Shown: positions 19,249 through 29,283 of the stretch, piece after piece | Position numbering within the stretch: the first letter of the stretch is position 1 | Layout: every line of letters starts with the position of its first letter | NCBI GenBank assembly: GCA_946404845.1 | Contig: CAMJFD010000003.1 | Span: forward strand, 1 to 38,269 | Direction of reading: 5' to 3' | Source of the DNA: an uncultured Butyrivibrio sp. | GTDB lineage: Bacteria; Bacillota; Clostridia; Lachnospirales; Lachnospiraceae | Length of the DNA: 38,269 nucleotides | Position numbers and translations under genes: made by a program | The notes under the pieces: model-generated | What the model was told of the DNA's origin: nothing | Databases searched by the model: none | The model's input: the letters and a program-made list of their open reading frames with translations, nothing else

Positions 19249-19269
19249 AAATAAAAAGAAGGTCTTGTT

Positions 19270-20388
19270 GTGAAAAAGAAGAGAGAAGCTAATTTTGAAT
19301 TATTAAGAATACTTGCCATGTTCATGGTAGTGGTACTGCATTACCTGTCGCATGCTGATGCACTTGTCAAACTGGGAGTTCCAGCTACAAGGGTAGAGAT
19401 TGTTGCGACTCTTATAGAGGCACTTAATATTGTCGCTGTAAATGTATGGGTATTAATTAGCGGATATTTTCTGTCTGAAACAGGATTTAGAATTAAGAGA
19501 ATTATAATTCTGATAGCTCAGATTTATTTCTATACAATCTGCGTTTCATTTGTAATGATGGCAACAAACGTATATGTGGTACATACTACAGATTCAGTAT
19601 ATAAGCTCGTACAGTACATATTCCCAATTGAGTCAGAACATTACTGGTTTGCAACATCTTATGTTATCCTGTATGTTCTTGCACCAGTATTAAATGCTGG
19701 AATTGAGAAGCTTACAAGAAATCAATTAAGAGTTGTAATAATGGGATTGTTACTATGGTTCTCACTTATTAAGACAATAGTACCTGTAGTATTTGCTACA
19801 GACCACTTTGGATATGACTTTGGATGGTTTATATGCCTGTATCTGATAGCAGGTTATATCAAGAAATATAATGTAGTCCTGTTTTATGATGCCAAAAAGA
19901 GCCTTATGGTATACCTTGGTTCTGTATTTATAATATTTGCAGCAGTAATGGGAGTATATTATATCAATTTGTACAGAGGCGGTCTCGTATACTATTTTAC
20001 AGTGCCATTCCACTATAACTTTATATTCTGTCTGACAGGAGCACTTGGTATATTCTCACTGTTTAGATTTATCAGGATCAAAGAAGGCAGATTTGCTGAT
20101 ATAGTAAGGCGCATAGCACCATATACATTTGGCGTATACCTCTTACACGAGCATCTTGAAATTAGAGACAGATGGCTTGAGTGGATGGAAGGTATCTTTG
20201 GGAACGTGCCAAGAGACAGCGTTATATTGTTCATAGTGAATATGATTCTCTGTGTAACAGCAGTGTTTGTAGCCGGTGTATTTATTGACTGGATTCGTGC
20301 AGTTATCTTTAATTACATCAGACGTGTAATGCGTAATAGCGGGGCTACAAGATTATTTGACAGAATTGATATATCTCTACGAGACTAA
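19270..20388 (+). CDS. Acyltransferase family 3 membrane protein (OafA-like O-acyltransferase)
   Basis: N-terminal REANFELLRILAMFMVVVLHYLSH, ~10 TM segments, YTFGVYLLHEH near the C-terminus; GTG start. Confidence 0.85.
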   Translation: MKKKREANFELLRILAMFMVVVLHYLSHADALVKLGVPATRVEIVATLIEALNIVAVNVWVLISGYFLSETGFRIKRIIILIAQIYFYTICVSFVMMATNVYVVHTTDSVYKLVQYIFPIESEHYWFATSYVILYVLAPVLNAGIEKLTRNQLRVVIMGLLLWFSLIKTIVPVVFATDHFGYDFGWFICLYLIAGYIKKYNVVLFYDAKKSLMVYLGSVFIIFAAVMGVYYINLYRGGLVYYFTVPFHYNFIFCLTGALGIFSLFRFIRIKEGRFADIVRRIAPYTFGVYLLHEHLEIRDRWLEWMEGIFGNVPRDSVILFIVNMILCVTAVFVAGVFIDWIRAVIFNYIRRVMRNSGATRLFDRIDISLRD

Positions 20389-20438
20389 ATATAGGGTTTT
20401 GGGAGTTTTGTTGTTTTGATAGATAGGGGAATTATTTA

Positions 20439-23400
20439 ATGGCATTTACACATCTTCATGTCCATACAGAATATAGTCTTCTGGACGGCTCTAATAAGAT
20501 TAAGACTTATGTCAAGAGACTTAAAGAGCTGGGAATGACTGCCGGAGCTATAACAGATCACGGCGTTATGTATGGCGTAATAGATTTCTATAAAGAAGCA
20601 ATGGCTAATGATATTAAGCCTATTCTTGGGTGTGAAGTCTACGTTGCTCCTGATTCCAGATTTGACAGAAGTCTGGGACAGGACGATGAGAGATACTATC
20701 ACCTTGTTCTACTTGCAGAGAATAATACAGGTTATGCAAATCTTTCACATATTGTCAGCAGAGGTTTTACAGAAGGCTATTATTACAAGCCTCGTGTAGA
20801 TATGGAGCTGCTTGAACAGTATCATGAGGGAATTATATGTCTTTCAGCATGTCTTGCTGGTGAGATTCCGCGTTTATTACAAAAGGATATGTATGCTGAG
20901 GCTGTAGAGGCAGCTAAGCGTTATGACAGTATTTTTGGCCATGGCAATTTCTTCCTGGAGATGCAGGATCATGGAATACCTGCCCAGCAGAATGTTAATG
21001 CTGATCTTATGCGCATGAGTAAAGAGCTTGATATTGGCCTTGTATGCACCAATGACTGTCATTATACATACGAGGATGATGCAGAGGCACATGATGCTCT
21101 TTTATGCATTCAGACGGGTAAGAAGATAGCTGATCAGGACCGTATGAGGTATGAAGGCGGACAATACTATGTCAAGAGCGAAGAGGAGATGAGAGCTCTT
21201 TTTCCATATGCTCAGGAAGCGCTTGATAATACGCAGAAGATTGCGGACAGATGTAATGTTGAGATTGAATTTGGTGTTACCAAGCTCCCACATTTCGAAG
21301 TGCCTGAGGGATATGATTCATGGACATATCTTAACAAGCTATGCCTTGACGGTTTGAATGAGAGATATCCGGATGATGATGGAACTTTAAGAAAAAGACT
21401 AGATTATGAGCTTGGTGTAATCAACAAGATGGGATATGTTGATTATTTCCTGATTGTATGGGATTACATTAATTATTGCAGGCAGAATGGTATTGCAGTT
21501 GGTCCTGGAAGAGGATCTGCTGCTGGTAGTATTGTTTCATATTGTATGCATATTACTAATATAGATCCTATTAAATATGACCTTCTCTTTGAGAGATTCC
21601 TTAATCCGGAGCGTGTATCCATGCCTGATATAGACGTGGATTTCGAATACGAGAGAAGGCAGGAAGTTATAGATTATGTAACTGAAAAATACGGAGCGGA
21701 CAAGGTAGTTCAGATAATTACATTTGGTACGCTTGCTGCAAAGGGTGTTATAAGAGATGTAGCTAGAGTAATGGATCTTCCATACAGTCTTGCAGACAGT
21801 ATAGCAAAGATGATTCCAAATGAGCTCAATATCACTTTGGACAGAGCACTTGAAATGAACTCAGAACTCAGACAGATGTATGAGAGTGAGCCTCAGATAT
21901 ACAAGCTCATCAGCATATGTAAACAGCTTGAAGGATTGCCAAGACATACATCTATCCATGCAGCCGGTGTAGTTATCTGCCAGAGTCCTGCAGAGGATCT
22001 GGTACCACTGTCACGTTCAGCAGAAGGTAATATTACAACTCAGTTCACAATGACTACAATTGAGGAACTGGGACTTCTCAAAATGGATTTCCTGGGACTT
22101 AGAACGCTTACAGTTATCAAGGATGCTGTTAATAGTGCAAATGCATCAAATGGAGCACGTCCTGGAGATGCTAACTATATAGATATTGATAAGATTGATT
22201 ATGATGATCCTAAGGTCCTTGCATATATCAGTAGTGGTAAGGATGAAGGTGTATTCCAGCTGGAGAGTGCCGGAATGAAGGCATTCATGAAGGAGCTACG
22301 CCCACAGTCTCTGGAAGATATCATAGCCGGAATATCACTGTACAGACCAGGCCCTATGGACTTCATCCCAAGATATATTGAGGGAAAAAATGATTCTGCC
22401 TCAATAACATATGCAACGCCGGAGCTTGAGCCTATATTAAATGCAACCTATGGCTGTATTGTATATCAGGAGCAGGTTATGCAGATAGTTCAGCAGCTTG
22501 GCGGCTATACACTTGGAAGAGCCGACCTTGTAAGACGTGCAATGAGTAAGAAAAAGCAGCATGTAATGGAAGTTGAACGTAATAATTTTGTATATGGTAA
22601 TCCAGAGGAAAACGTACCTGGATGTGCATCAAGAAATATTGCCCCTGAAATTGCTAATGGAATATATGATTCCATGATGGATTTTGCCAAGTATGCATTT
22701 AATAAGTCACATGCAGCCTGTTACGCAGTTGTTGCGATACAGACAGCCTGGCTTAAGTACTATTATCCTGTTGAATTTATGGCTGCTCTTATGACATCAG
22801 TTATAGATAATGCTGGTAAGGTCGCAAGATATATAGATACCTGTAAGAGTATGGGCATACAGATCCTTCCACCAGATATTAATGAAGGCGTATCAGGATT
22901 CTCAGTTGCAGATATTACAGATGCAGAGGGAAAGCCTAAAAAGGCAATCAGATACTCTCTTACAGCTATTAAGGGCGTAGGAAGACCAGTAATAGATGCT
23001 ATTGTAAGAGAAAGAGAAGCGGGCGGCAGATTCCACGATATCAATAACTTTTTATCCAGAATGTCGGCTGGAAATGAGGTCAATAAACGTGCTGTAGAGA
23101 ACTTTATAAAGGCTGGTGCATTTGATTCTCTTGGCGGTACCAGACTTCAGTTCATGAGCGTATATAGCAGGATCATGGACAGAATCCATGATAATAGCAG
23201 GAACAATATGGCTGGACAGATGTCTCTTTTTGACCTTGCAACAGAAGAGGACAAGAGTCAGTTTGAGATTCAGCTCCCTAATGTCGGTGAATATGACAAG
23301 GATATGCTTCTGGAATTTGAAAAAGAGGTCCTAGGTATATATGTAAGCGGACATCCGCTTGAAGAATATGCTGGAATCTGGAAGAAGAATATTACAAACC

Positions 23401-23936
23401 AGACAATAGATTTTTATATAGATGAAGAGACGGGAGAGCCTCTTGTTAAGGATAATGCCCAGGTCACAATTGGCGGAATTATAGTTGATAAAAAGGTCAA
23501 ATATACTAAGAATGACAAGGTAATGGCTTTCCTTACAATAGAAGATCTGTATGGATCTGTGGAAGTAATAGTTTTTCCTAAGACATATGAAGCAAATGCA
23601 GGAAGACTTAACGAGGATTCCAAGGTATTTATTAAAGGTCACGTATCTGTAGAGGAAGATAAGGATGCCAAGGTCATTGCAAACAGGATACTTATGTTTG
23701 ACGAAGTACCTAAGACAGTGTGGATACAGATACCTGATATGACAACTTTTGAAGCCAAAGAGCAGACTATTTTGGAACTTATATCAGGATCAAAAGGCTC
23801 GGATTCGGTTGTTGTTTATATCAAAGAGACCAAGCAGATGAAGAAATATCCTACCAAATATCTCGTAAGAGCTAATGAGACATTTTTAAATAAGCTTGAA
23901 AAGGAGTTTGGCAAGGATAATATCAGGACTACATAA
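20439..23936 (+). CDS. dnaE: DNA polymerase III subunit alpha (DnaE)
   Basis: PHP domain FTHLHVHTEYSLLDG, GPGRGSAAGSIVSYC, MPDIDVDFEYERR, RHTSIHAAGVVI, YRPGPMDFIPRYI, C-terminal OB fold; 1165 aa. Confidence 0.97.
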   Translation: MAFTHLHVHTEYSLLDGSNKIKTYVKRLKELGMTAGAITDHGVMYGVIDFYKEAMANDIKPILGCEVYVAPDSRFDRSLGQDDERYYHLVLLAENNTGYANLSHIVSRGFTEGYYYKPRVDMELLEQYHEGIICLSACLAGEIPRLLQKDMYAEAVEAAKRYDSIFGHGNFFLEMQDHGIPAQQNVNADLMRMSKELDIGLVCTNDCHYTYEDDAEAHDALLCIQTGKKIADQDRMRYEGGQYYVKSEEEMRALFPYAQEALDNTQKIADRCNVEIEFGVTKLPHFEVPEGYDSWTYLNKLCLDGLNERYPDDDGTLRKRLDYELGVINKMGYVDYFLIVWDYINYCRQNGIAVGPGRGSAAGSIVSYCMHITNIDPIKYDLLFERFLNPERVSMPDIDVDFEYERRQEVIDYVTEKYGADKVVQIITFGTLAAKGVIRDVARVMDLPYSLADSIAKMIPNELNITLDRALEMNSELRQMYESEPQIYKLISICKQLEGLPRHTSIHAAGVVICQSPAEDLVPLSRSAEGNITTQFTMTTIEELGLLKMDFLGLRTLTVIKDAVNSANASNGARPGDANYIDIDKIDYDDPKVLAYISSGKDEGVFQLESAGMKAFMKELRPQSLEDIIAGISLYRPGPMDFIPRYIEGKNDSASITYATPELEPILNATYGCIVYQEQVMQIVQQLGGYTLGRADLVRRAMSKKKQHVMEVERNNFVYGNPEENVPGCASRNIAPEIANGIYDSMMDFAKYAFNKSHAACYAVVAIQTAWLKYYYPVEFMAALMTSVIDNAGKVARYIDTCKSMGIQILPPDINEGVSGFSVADITDAEGKPKKAIRYSLTAIKGVGRPVIDAIVREREAGGRFHDINNFLSRMSAGNEVNKRAVENFIKAGAFDSLGGTRLQFMSVYSRIMDRIHDNSRNNMAGQMSLFDLATEEDKSQFEIQLPNVGEYDKDMLLEFEKEVLGIYVSGHPLEEYAGIWKKNITNQTIDFYIDEETGEPLVKDNAQVTIGGIIVDKKVKYTKNDKVMAFLTIEDLYGSVEVIVFPKTYEANAGRLNEDSKVFIKGHVSVEEDKDAKVIANRILMFDEVPKTVWIQIPDMTTFEAKEQTILELISGSKGSDSVVVYIKETKQMKKYPTKYLVRANETFLNKLEKEFGKDNIRTT

Positions 23937-23971
23937 TTAAAAAACGTATTTTGGCATTAATTTAAACTCAA

Positions 23972-24021
23972 AACCACAAGAAATTCTTAAAATGTAGTGT
24001 ATATTTTATAAAATTGTGGTT
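23972..24021 (+). repeat. 8-bp inverted repeat in the pfkA leader
   Basis: AACCACAA (23972-23979) and TTGTGGTT (24014-24021). Confidence 0.4.
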
Positions 24022-24103
24022 GTCTAATTGCATGTTAAAAATATTTGCGTTAATATAAGAAAGTAAGACTGATAATAAATTATCAATAGTAGAGGTTATC
24101 ATT

Positions 24104-25072
24104 ATGGCAAAAGAAATTAAAACAGTTGCAGTTCTGACTAGTGGAGGAGATGCTCCAGGAATGAACGCAGCGATTCGTGCAGTAGTTCGTAAATCACTGG
24201 ACAATGGTCTTAAGGTTAAGGGTATCAAGAAGGGTTATAACGGTCTTCTTAACGAAGAGATTATTGATATGGATAGACACAGCGTATCAGATATCATCCA
24301 GCGTGGTGGTACAATCCTTGGTACAGCAAGATGTCTTGAATTCAAAACATTAGAAGGACAGCAGAAGGGTGCTGAAATCTGCCGTAAGCACGGTATCGAT
24401 GGTATCGTAGTTATCGGTGGTGACGGTTCATACCGTGGTGCTCAGAAGCTTTCACAGCAGGGTATCAATACAATCGGTATCCCTGGTACAATCGATTTGG
24501 ATATAGCATGTTCAGATTATACAATCGGTTTCGATACAGCTATCAATACAGCTATGCAGGCTATCGACAAGATTCGTGATACATCATCTTCTCATGAGAG
24601 ATGTTCAGTAATCGAGGTTATGGGTAGAAATGCTGGTTATATCGCTCTTTGGTGCGCAATCGCCAATGGTGGTGATGATCTTCTTCTTCCAGAGAAGTAT
24701 GATTACAACGAGCAGAGAATTATCGATAACATCATCGATAACCGTAAGAGAGGTAAGACACATCATATCGTTGTTAATGCCGAAGGTATCGGACATTCAA
24801 CATCTATGGCTCGTCGTATCGAGGCAGCTACAGGTATCGAGACAAGAGCAACAATTCTTGGATACATGCAGCGTGGTGGTAGCCCAACATGTAAGGACCG
24901 TGTATATGCATCTATGATGGGATGTTATGCAGCAGATATTCTTGCAGCTGGTAAGACTAACAGAGTTGTAGGATATCGTAATGGTCAGTTCGTTGACTAT
25001 GATATCGAGGAAGCACTCAACATGACAAAGTCAATCGACGAGTACATGTACGAGATCAGCAAGATTCTGTAA
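24104..25072 (+). CDS. pfkA: ATP-dependent 6-phosphofructokinase
   Basis: VAVLTSGGDAPGMNAAIRAVVR, GGDGSYRGAQ, GIPGTIDLDI, MGRNAGYIAL, GYMQRGGSPTCKDR. Confidence 0.96.
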   Translation: MAKEIKTVAVLTSGGDAPGMNAAIRAVVRKSLDNGLKVKGIKKGYNGLLNEEIIDMDRHSVSDIIQRGGTILGTARCLEFKTLEGQQKGAEICRKHGIDGIVVIGGDGSYRGAQKLSQQGINTIGIPGTIDLDIACSDYTIGFDTAINTAMQAIDKIRDTSSSHERCSVIEVMGRNAGYIALWCAIANGGDDLLLPEKYDYNEQRIIDNIIDNRKRGKTHHIVVNAEGIGHSTSMARRIEAATGIETRATILGYMQRGGSPTCKDRVYASMMGCYAADILAAGKTNRVVGYRNGQFVDYDIEEALNMTKSIDEYMYEISKIL

Positions 25073-25101
25073 TTGAATTTGAACGATATAAACATAAATA
25101 T

Positions 25102-25139
25102 AGCGGCTCTGTGGCGTAAATGCTGCAGAGCTGTTTCTT
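25102..25139 (+). terminator. Putative rho-independent terminator after pfkA
   Basis: Stem AGCGGCTCTG...CAGAGCTGTT (with G-T pairs) followed by a T-rich tail. Confidence 0.6.
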
Positions 25140-25161
25140 GTAGTAGAAGTGAGGAATTATA

Positions 25162-25953
25162 GTGATTACAAGTACTGGTAATGCCAATATTAGAAGAGTA
25201 AGTGGATATCTGAATAAGAGTAAGGACAGAAAACATGACAAAGTCTTCGTAGTCGAAGGCTTTAAAATGGTACGTGAGATACAGCCAGAGAGAATTAAGG
25301 AAGTATACATTTCTGAAGATTATGTCAAAAAAGCATCAAAGGAAGAAAATGAATTCCTTAAAAAATTAAAAAATGGATATGAGCTTGTCAGCAATACTGT
25401 TTTTCAAAAAATGTCTGATACACAGACTCCTCAGGGAATACTTGCAGTAGTCAGCCAGTATGAATATTCCATGTCAGATATTCTAGGAAGTGATAAGCCT
25501 CTTTTATTAATTTTAGAGAATATTCAGGACCCTGGAAATGTAGGAACTATGTTCCGTTCAGCAGAAGGTGCAGGTGTTAATGGCATCATCTTAAGCAGAG
25601 GAAGTGCAGATATTTATAATCCAAAGGTAATCAGATCTACTATGGGATCTATATTCAGACTTCCATTCATATATGTTGATTCTATTCCAGATACAGTAAG
25701 AGAACTGGGACAGAAAGGCGTAAAGAGCTATGCTGCTCATCTAAAGGGTACCCAAAACTATGATGAAATCAGTTATGAGAACGGAACAGCATTTATGATT
25801 GGCAATGAAGGCAATGGACTTACCAGGGAAGCAGCAGATTCAGCAGATGAATATATATTGATACCAATGCTTGGTAAAGTTGAGTCAATGAACGCTGCAA
25901 CATCAGCTGCGATTTTAACATTCGAAGCAGCCAGACAAAGACGAAATAAATAA
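25162..25953 (+). CDS. TrmH/SpoU-family RNA 2'-O-methyltransferase
   Basis: LLILENIQDPGNVGTMFRSAEGAGVNGIIL, STMGSIFRLPF, FMIGNEGNGLTREA, ILIPMLGKVESMNAATSAAILTFE; GTG start. Confidence 0.93.
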   Translation: MITSTGNANIRRVSGYLNKSKDRKHDKVFVVEGFKMVREIQPERIKEVYISEDYVKKASKEENEFLKKLKNGYELVSNTVFQKMSDTQTPQGILAVVSQYEYSMSDILGSDKPLLLILENIQDPGNVGTMFRSAEGAGVNGIILSRGSADIYNPKVIRSTMGSIFRLPFIYVDSIPDTVRELGQKGVKSYAAHLKGTQNYDEISYENGTAFMIGNEGNGLTREAADSADEYILIPMLGKVESMNAATSAAILTFEAARQRRNK

Positions 25954-26039
25954 GTAAAAATTAATAATTCCATATATAAATTACAAATAAATATTAATAA
26001 TAAATAAAAATAAATAAAATATAAAAAAGGGGAATGACT

Positions 26040-26834
26040 ATGGTAATAGGATTTATAGGTCTTGGAAACATGGCTAAAGCCATGATTGGCGGTATTTTGA
26101 AAAATGATGTAGTTCAGACAGAAGATATTATCGGTTCTGCACCATCAGCACAAACTAGAAGTGCTGTAAATGAAGAGTTTGGGATTCACACAATGGAATC
26201 AAATGCACAGGTTGCTGACGAGGCAGATATTATAGTACTTGCAGTTAAGCCACAGTACTTCAAGGTAGTAATTGCGGACATTATGGACCATGTGGATGAG
26301 AACAAACTCATCATCAGTATTGCAGCAGGTAAAACAATCGAATGGATTACTAATGAATTTGAAAAAAAGGTCAAGATCATAAGAGCCATGCCAAACACTC
26401 CAGCCCTTGTAAGTGAAGGCTGTACAGCTGTTTGCAGAAGTGAAAATGTATCAGATGATGACATTAAATTTGCAATGGAGATTTTCAATAGCTGCGGTAA
26501 GGCAAACCTAGTACCAGAGTCACTTATGGACGTTGTAGTAGGCGTAAGCGGTTCATCTCCGGCCTATGTATTCATGTTCATAGAGGCAATGGCAGACGCA
26601 GCAGTAGCTGGAGGCATGCCACGCAAACAGGCCTATGAATTTGCTGCTCAGTCAGTTCTGGGTAGTGCCAAGATGGTTTTGGAAACTGGAAAACATCCAG
26701 GTGAACTTAAGGATATGGTTACTTCTCCTGCTGGTACAACAATACAGGCTGTCAAAGCCCTTGAAGAAAAAGGCTTTAGAGGTACTGTTATGGATGCGGT
26801 TGAGGCTTGTATTGAGAAATCAAGAAGTCTCTAA
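26040..26834 (+). CDS. proC: Pyrroline-5-carboxylate reductase
   Basis: VIGFIGLGNMAKAMIGGIL, VLAVKPQYF, IIRAMPNTPALVSEGCTA, GVSGSSPAYVFMFIEAMADAAVAGGMPR, LKDMVTSPAGTTIQAVKALEEKGFRG. ATG at 26040 spaces better from the AAGGGG RBS than 26034. Confidence 0.95.
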   Translation: MVIGFIGLGNMAKAMIGGILKNDVVQTEDIIGSAPSAQTRSAVNEEFGIHTMESNAQVADEADIIVLAVKPQYFKVVIADIMDHVDENKLIISIAAGKTIEWITNEFEKKVKIIRAMPNTPALVSEGCTAVCRSENVSDDDIKFAMEIFNSCGKANLVPESLMDVVVGVSGSSPAYVFMFIEAMADAAVAGGMPRKQAYEFAAQSVLGSAKMVLETGKHPGELKDMVTSPAGTTIQAVKALEEKGFRGTVMDAVEACIEKSRSL

Positions 26835-26912
26835 AATGGAAACTCCAAGGTAAAAATAGCCATAAATGCATGTCGATAACTCGTCTATTTTTGTTCAATA
26901 TTACCTAAAAAT

Positions 26913-26941
26913 TTGACATTTAAGTGATAAAATGGTAGTAT
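26913..26941 (+). promoter_or_regulatory. Putative sigma-A promoter for the SH3/SleB gene
   Basis: TTGACA (26913-26918), 17-nt spacer, TAGTAT (26936-26941). Confidence 0.6.
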
Positions 26942-27006
26942 CGTTACGTAACTATTTTAACAAAAATGTAACAGAAGAAAATGTAAATGAAGGACGAGAA
27001 AGACGT

Positions 27007-28110
27007 ATGACAAAAGCAACAAGGTTTTCTCTGAGAGCGTTAGGACTTGGGTTGGCTACTATTCTAACTATTAGCTCAAATGGGATAACCGCAGATGCCA
27101 GGGAGAATCGTATTCTTACATCTATGAATGTTGGAGTGGGAGATATCATCAATCCTACAGATTCTTTGGTAAAAGAAGTTACAGATGGGTCAGACTTATA
27201 TGCAAAGGCAGATATCGATACTGACACAGAACAGAATAATGTAACAACAGATGATGAAGATGAAACTGATTTAGTAATGGCAAACGTAACACAGGCCATG
27301 AATATCAGAGTAGAGCCAAACGAGGATGCTGAAAAAGTCGGAGTTCTGTACAAGGACTGCGGAGGAAGGATACTCGAACAGCAGGATGGCTGGACTAAGA
27401 TTGAGTCTGGTGACCTGGTTGGATGGGCAAAAGACGAATACTTGTTATTTGGTGAGGATGCTGTTGCACTTGCTGAAGAAGTAGGTGTAGAACTTGTAAC
27501 TAGTACGACAGATGCTCTTAGAATTAGAGAGGAAGCAAATGACGATGCTGAGGTACTTGCGGTACTTACAGATAACAGTTTTGTAGATTTCGTTGAAGAT
27601 CTGGGTAACGGTTGGATTAGCGTAGACTACAATGACGAAACTGGTTATGTTAAGGCAGAGTATGTTTCTACAGACTTTAGAATTGATGCTGGAGAGACAC
27701 TTGCAGCAATTAAGGCCAGAGAAGAAGCAGAGAAAGAAGCTGAACTTACTAAGAATCGCGGTGCAGTTAGCGCATCTACAGATGAAACAAGACTACTTGC
27801 TGCCCTTATTCAGTGTGAAGCTGGAAATCAGCCATACGAAGGTAAGGTTGCTGTTGGAGCAGTAGTTATGAACCGTGTTAAGAGCGGAGCTTATGCAAAC
27901 ACTATTTCCGGTGTTATATATGCATCAGGACAGTTTACACCAGCGCTTAACGGTAATGTTGACAGAGTATACAATGGAAGTATATCAGATAGTTGTTTAC
28001 AGGCGGCACAGGCTGCACTTAATGGTGAGACCACAGTTGGTGGATGTACTCACTTTAGAAGAGCCGGAGGACATGAAGGACAGGTAATTGGAGATCATGT
28101 ATTCTGGTAA
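27007..28110 (+). CDS. Secreted SH3-domain cell wall hydrolase (SleB/hydrolase_2 family)
   Basis: Signal peptide-like N-terminus MTKATRFSLRALGLGLATILTISSNGITADA; two SH3-like repeats (MNIRVEPNEDAEKVGVL..., LRIREEANDDAEVLAVL...); SleB-like LLAALIQCEAGNQPYEGKVAVGAVVMNRVKSGAYANTISGVIYASGQF. Start moved from 26932 because the promoter overlaps that ATG. Confidence 0.9.
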   Translation: MTKATRFSLRALGLGLATILTISSNGITADARENRILTSMNVGVGDIINPTDSLVKEVTDGSDLYAKADIDTDTEQNNVTTDDEDETDLVMANVTQAMNIRVEPNEDAEKVGVLYKDCGGRILEQQDGWTKIESGDLVGWAKDEYLLFGEDAVALAEEVGVELVTSTTDALRIREEANDDAEVLAVLTDNSFVDFVEDLGNGWISVDYNDETGYVKAEYVSTDFRIDAGETLAAIKAREEAEKEAELTKNRGAVSASTDETRLLAALIQCEAGNQPYEGKVAVGAVVMNRVKSGAYANTISGVIYASGQFTPALNGNVDRVYNGSISDSCLQAAQAALNGETTVGGCTHFRRAGGHEGQVIGDHVFW

Positions 28111-28136
28111 TATACAGTAGTTATATAGTTATATTG

Positions 28137-28169
28137 ATGGCTATGGGTTGAATTTCAATCCATAGTCAT
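28137..28169 (+). terminator. Putative terminator after the SleB-like gene
   Basis: ATGGCTATGGGTTG...CAATCCATAGTCAT stem followed by TTATTATTT. Confidence 0.75.
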
Positions 28170-28268
28170 TTATTATTTAAGGGAAATTGCTATGCTGTGC
28201 TCCATCGTATTATTATGCAGGCAAATTTTTTGTTATAAAATAATTTACAGAAAGAATAGGTGAATCAA

Positions 28269-29261
28269 ATGGCAGAGATTAATTTACATGGACGTGACTT
28301 TTTAAAACTACTGGACTTTACAACAGAAGAAATAGAGTATCTACTGGATCTTGCTGCAGATCTTAAGCAGAAAAAAAAGAATGGTGAGCTTACAGAAATA
28401 TATAAAGGTAAGAATGTTGCTCTTATTTTTGAAAAGACAAGTACACGTACAAGATGCTCATTTGAGGTAGCAGCACATGATCTGGGAATGGGATCAACAT
28501 ACCTTAATCCAACAGATTCACAGATAGGCAAAAAAGAAAGTATTGCAGATACAGCAAGAGTTCTTGCAAGTATGTATGATGGAATCGAATACAGAGGCTT
28601 TGATCAGGAAATAGTAGAGACAATTGCCAAGTATTCTAAGGTTCCTGTATGGAATGGACTTACTAATGAGTTCCATCCAACACAGATGCTTGCTGACCTT
28701 TTAACTATAAGAGAGCATTTTGGACATCTTAAAGGCATCAATTTTGTATACATGGGCGATGCAAGATATAACACAGGTAATTCACTTATGGTTGCATGTG
28801 CTAAGATGGGCATGAACTTTACAGCTTGTACTAACAAGAAATATTATCCATCACAGGAACTTATTGATACATGTCAGGAAATTGCCAAGACTACAGGTGC
28901 TACTCTCACATTTACAGAAGATGTAATGGCAGCAACAAAGGGCGCTGATGTAATCAGCACAGACATCTGGGTATCAATGGGTGAGCCAGATGATGTATGG
29001 GAAGAGCGTATCAAAGACCTCATGCCATACAGAGTTGACAAGAAAGTTATGGATAATGCTGGAAGTCAGGCAGTATTTATGCACTGTCTGCCATCATTCC
29101 ACGATCTCAACACAGGAATAGGCAAACAGATTAAGGAAAAATACGGTCTTAATGAAATGGAAGTTACTGATGAAGTATTTGAATCACCAGCTTCAATAGT
29201 ATTCCAGGAAGCAGAGAACCGTATGCATACAATCAAAGCAGTTATGTATGCTACAATTTAA
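28269..29261 (+). CDS. argF: Ornithine carbamoyltransferase
   Basis: [80 protein letters not shown]. Confidence 0.96.
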   Translation: MAEINLHGRDFLKLLDFTTEEIEYLLDLAADLKQKKKNGELTEIYKGKNVALIFEKTSTRTRCSFEVAAHDLGMGSTYLNPTDSQIGKKESIADTARVLASMYDGIEYRGFDQEIVETIAKYSKVPVWNGLTNEFHPTQMLADLLTIREHFGHLKGINFVYMGDARYNTGNSLMVACAKMGMNFTACTNKKYYPSQELIDTCQEIAKTTGATLTFTEDVMAATKGADVISTDIWVSMGEPDDVWEERIKDLMPYRVDKKVMDNAGSQAVFMHCLPSFHDLNTGIGKQIKEKYGLNEMEVTDEVFESPASIVFQEAENRMHTIKAVMYATI

Positions 29262-29283
29262 AAAATATACAGAGGGGTGACAA

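Noticed and set aside
26952-27353. 133-aa minus-strand ORF opposite the SleB-like gene
   Set aside because: Fully antisense to a well-supported gene, Ser/Val-rich shadow ORF.
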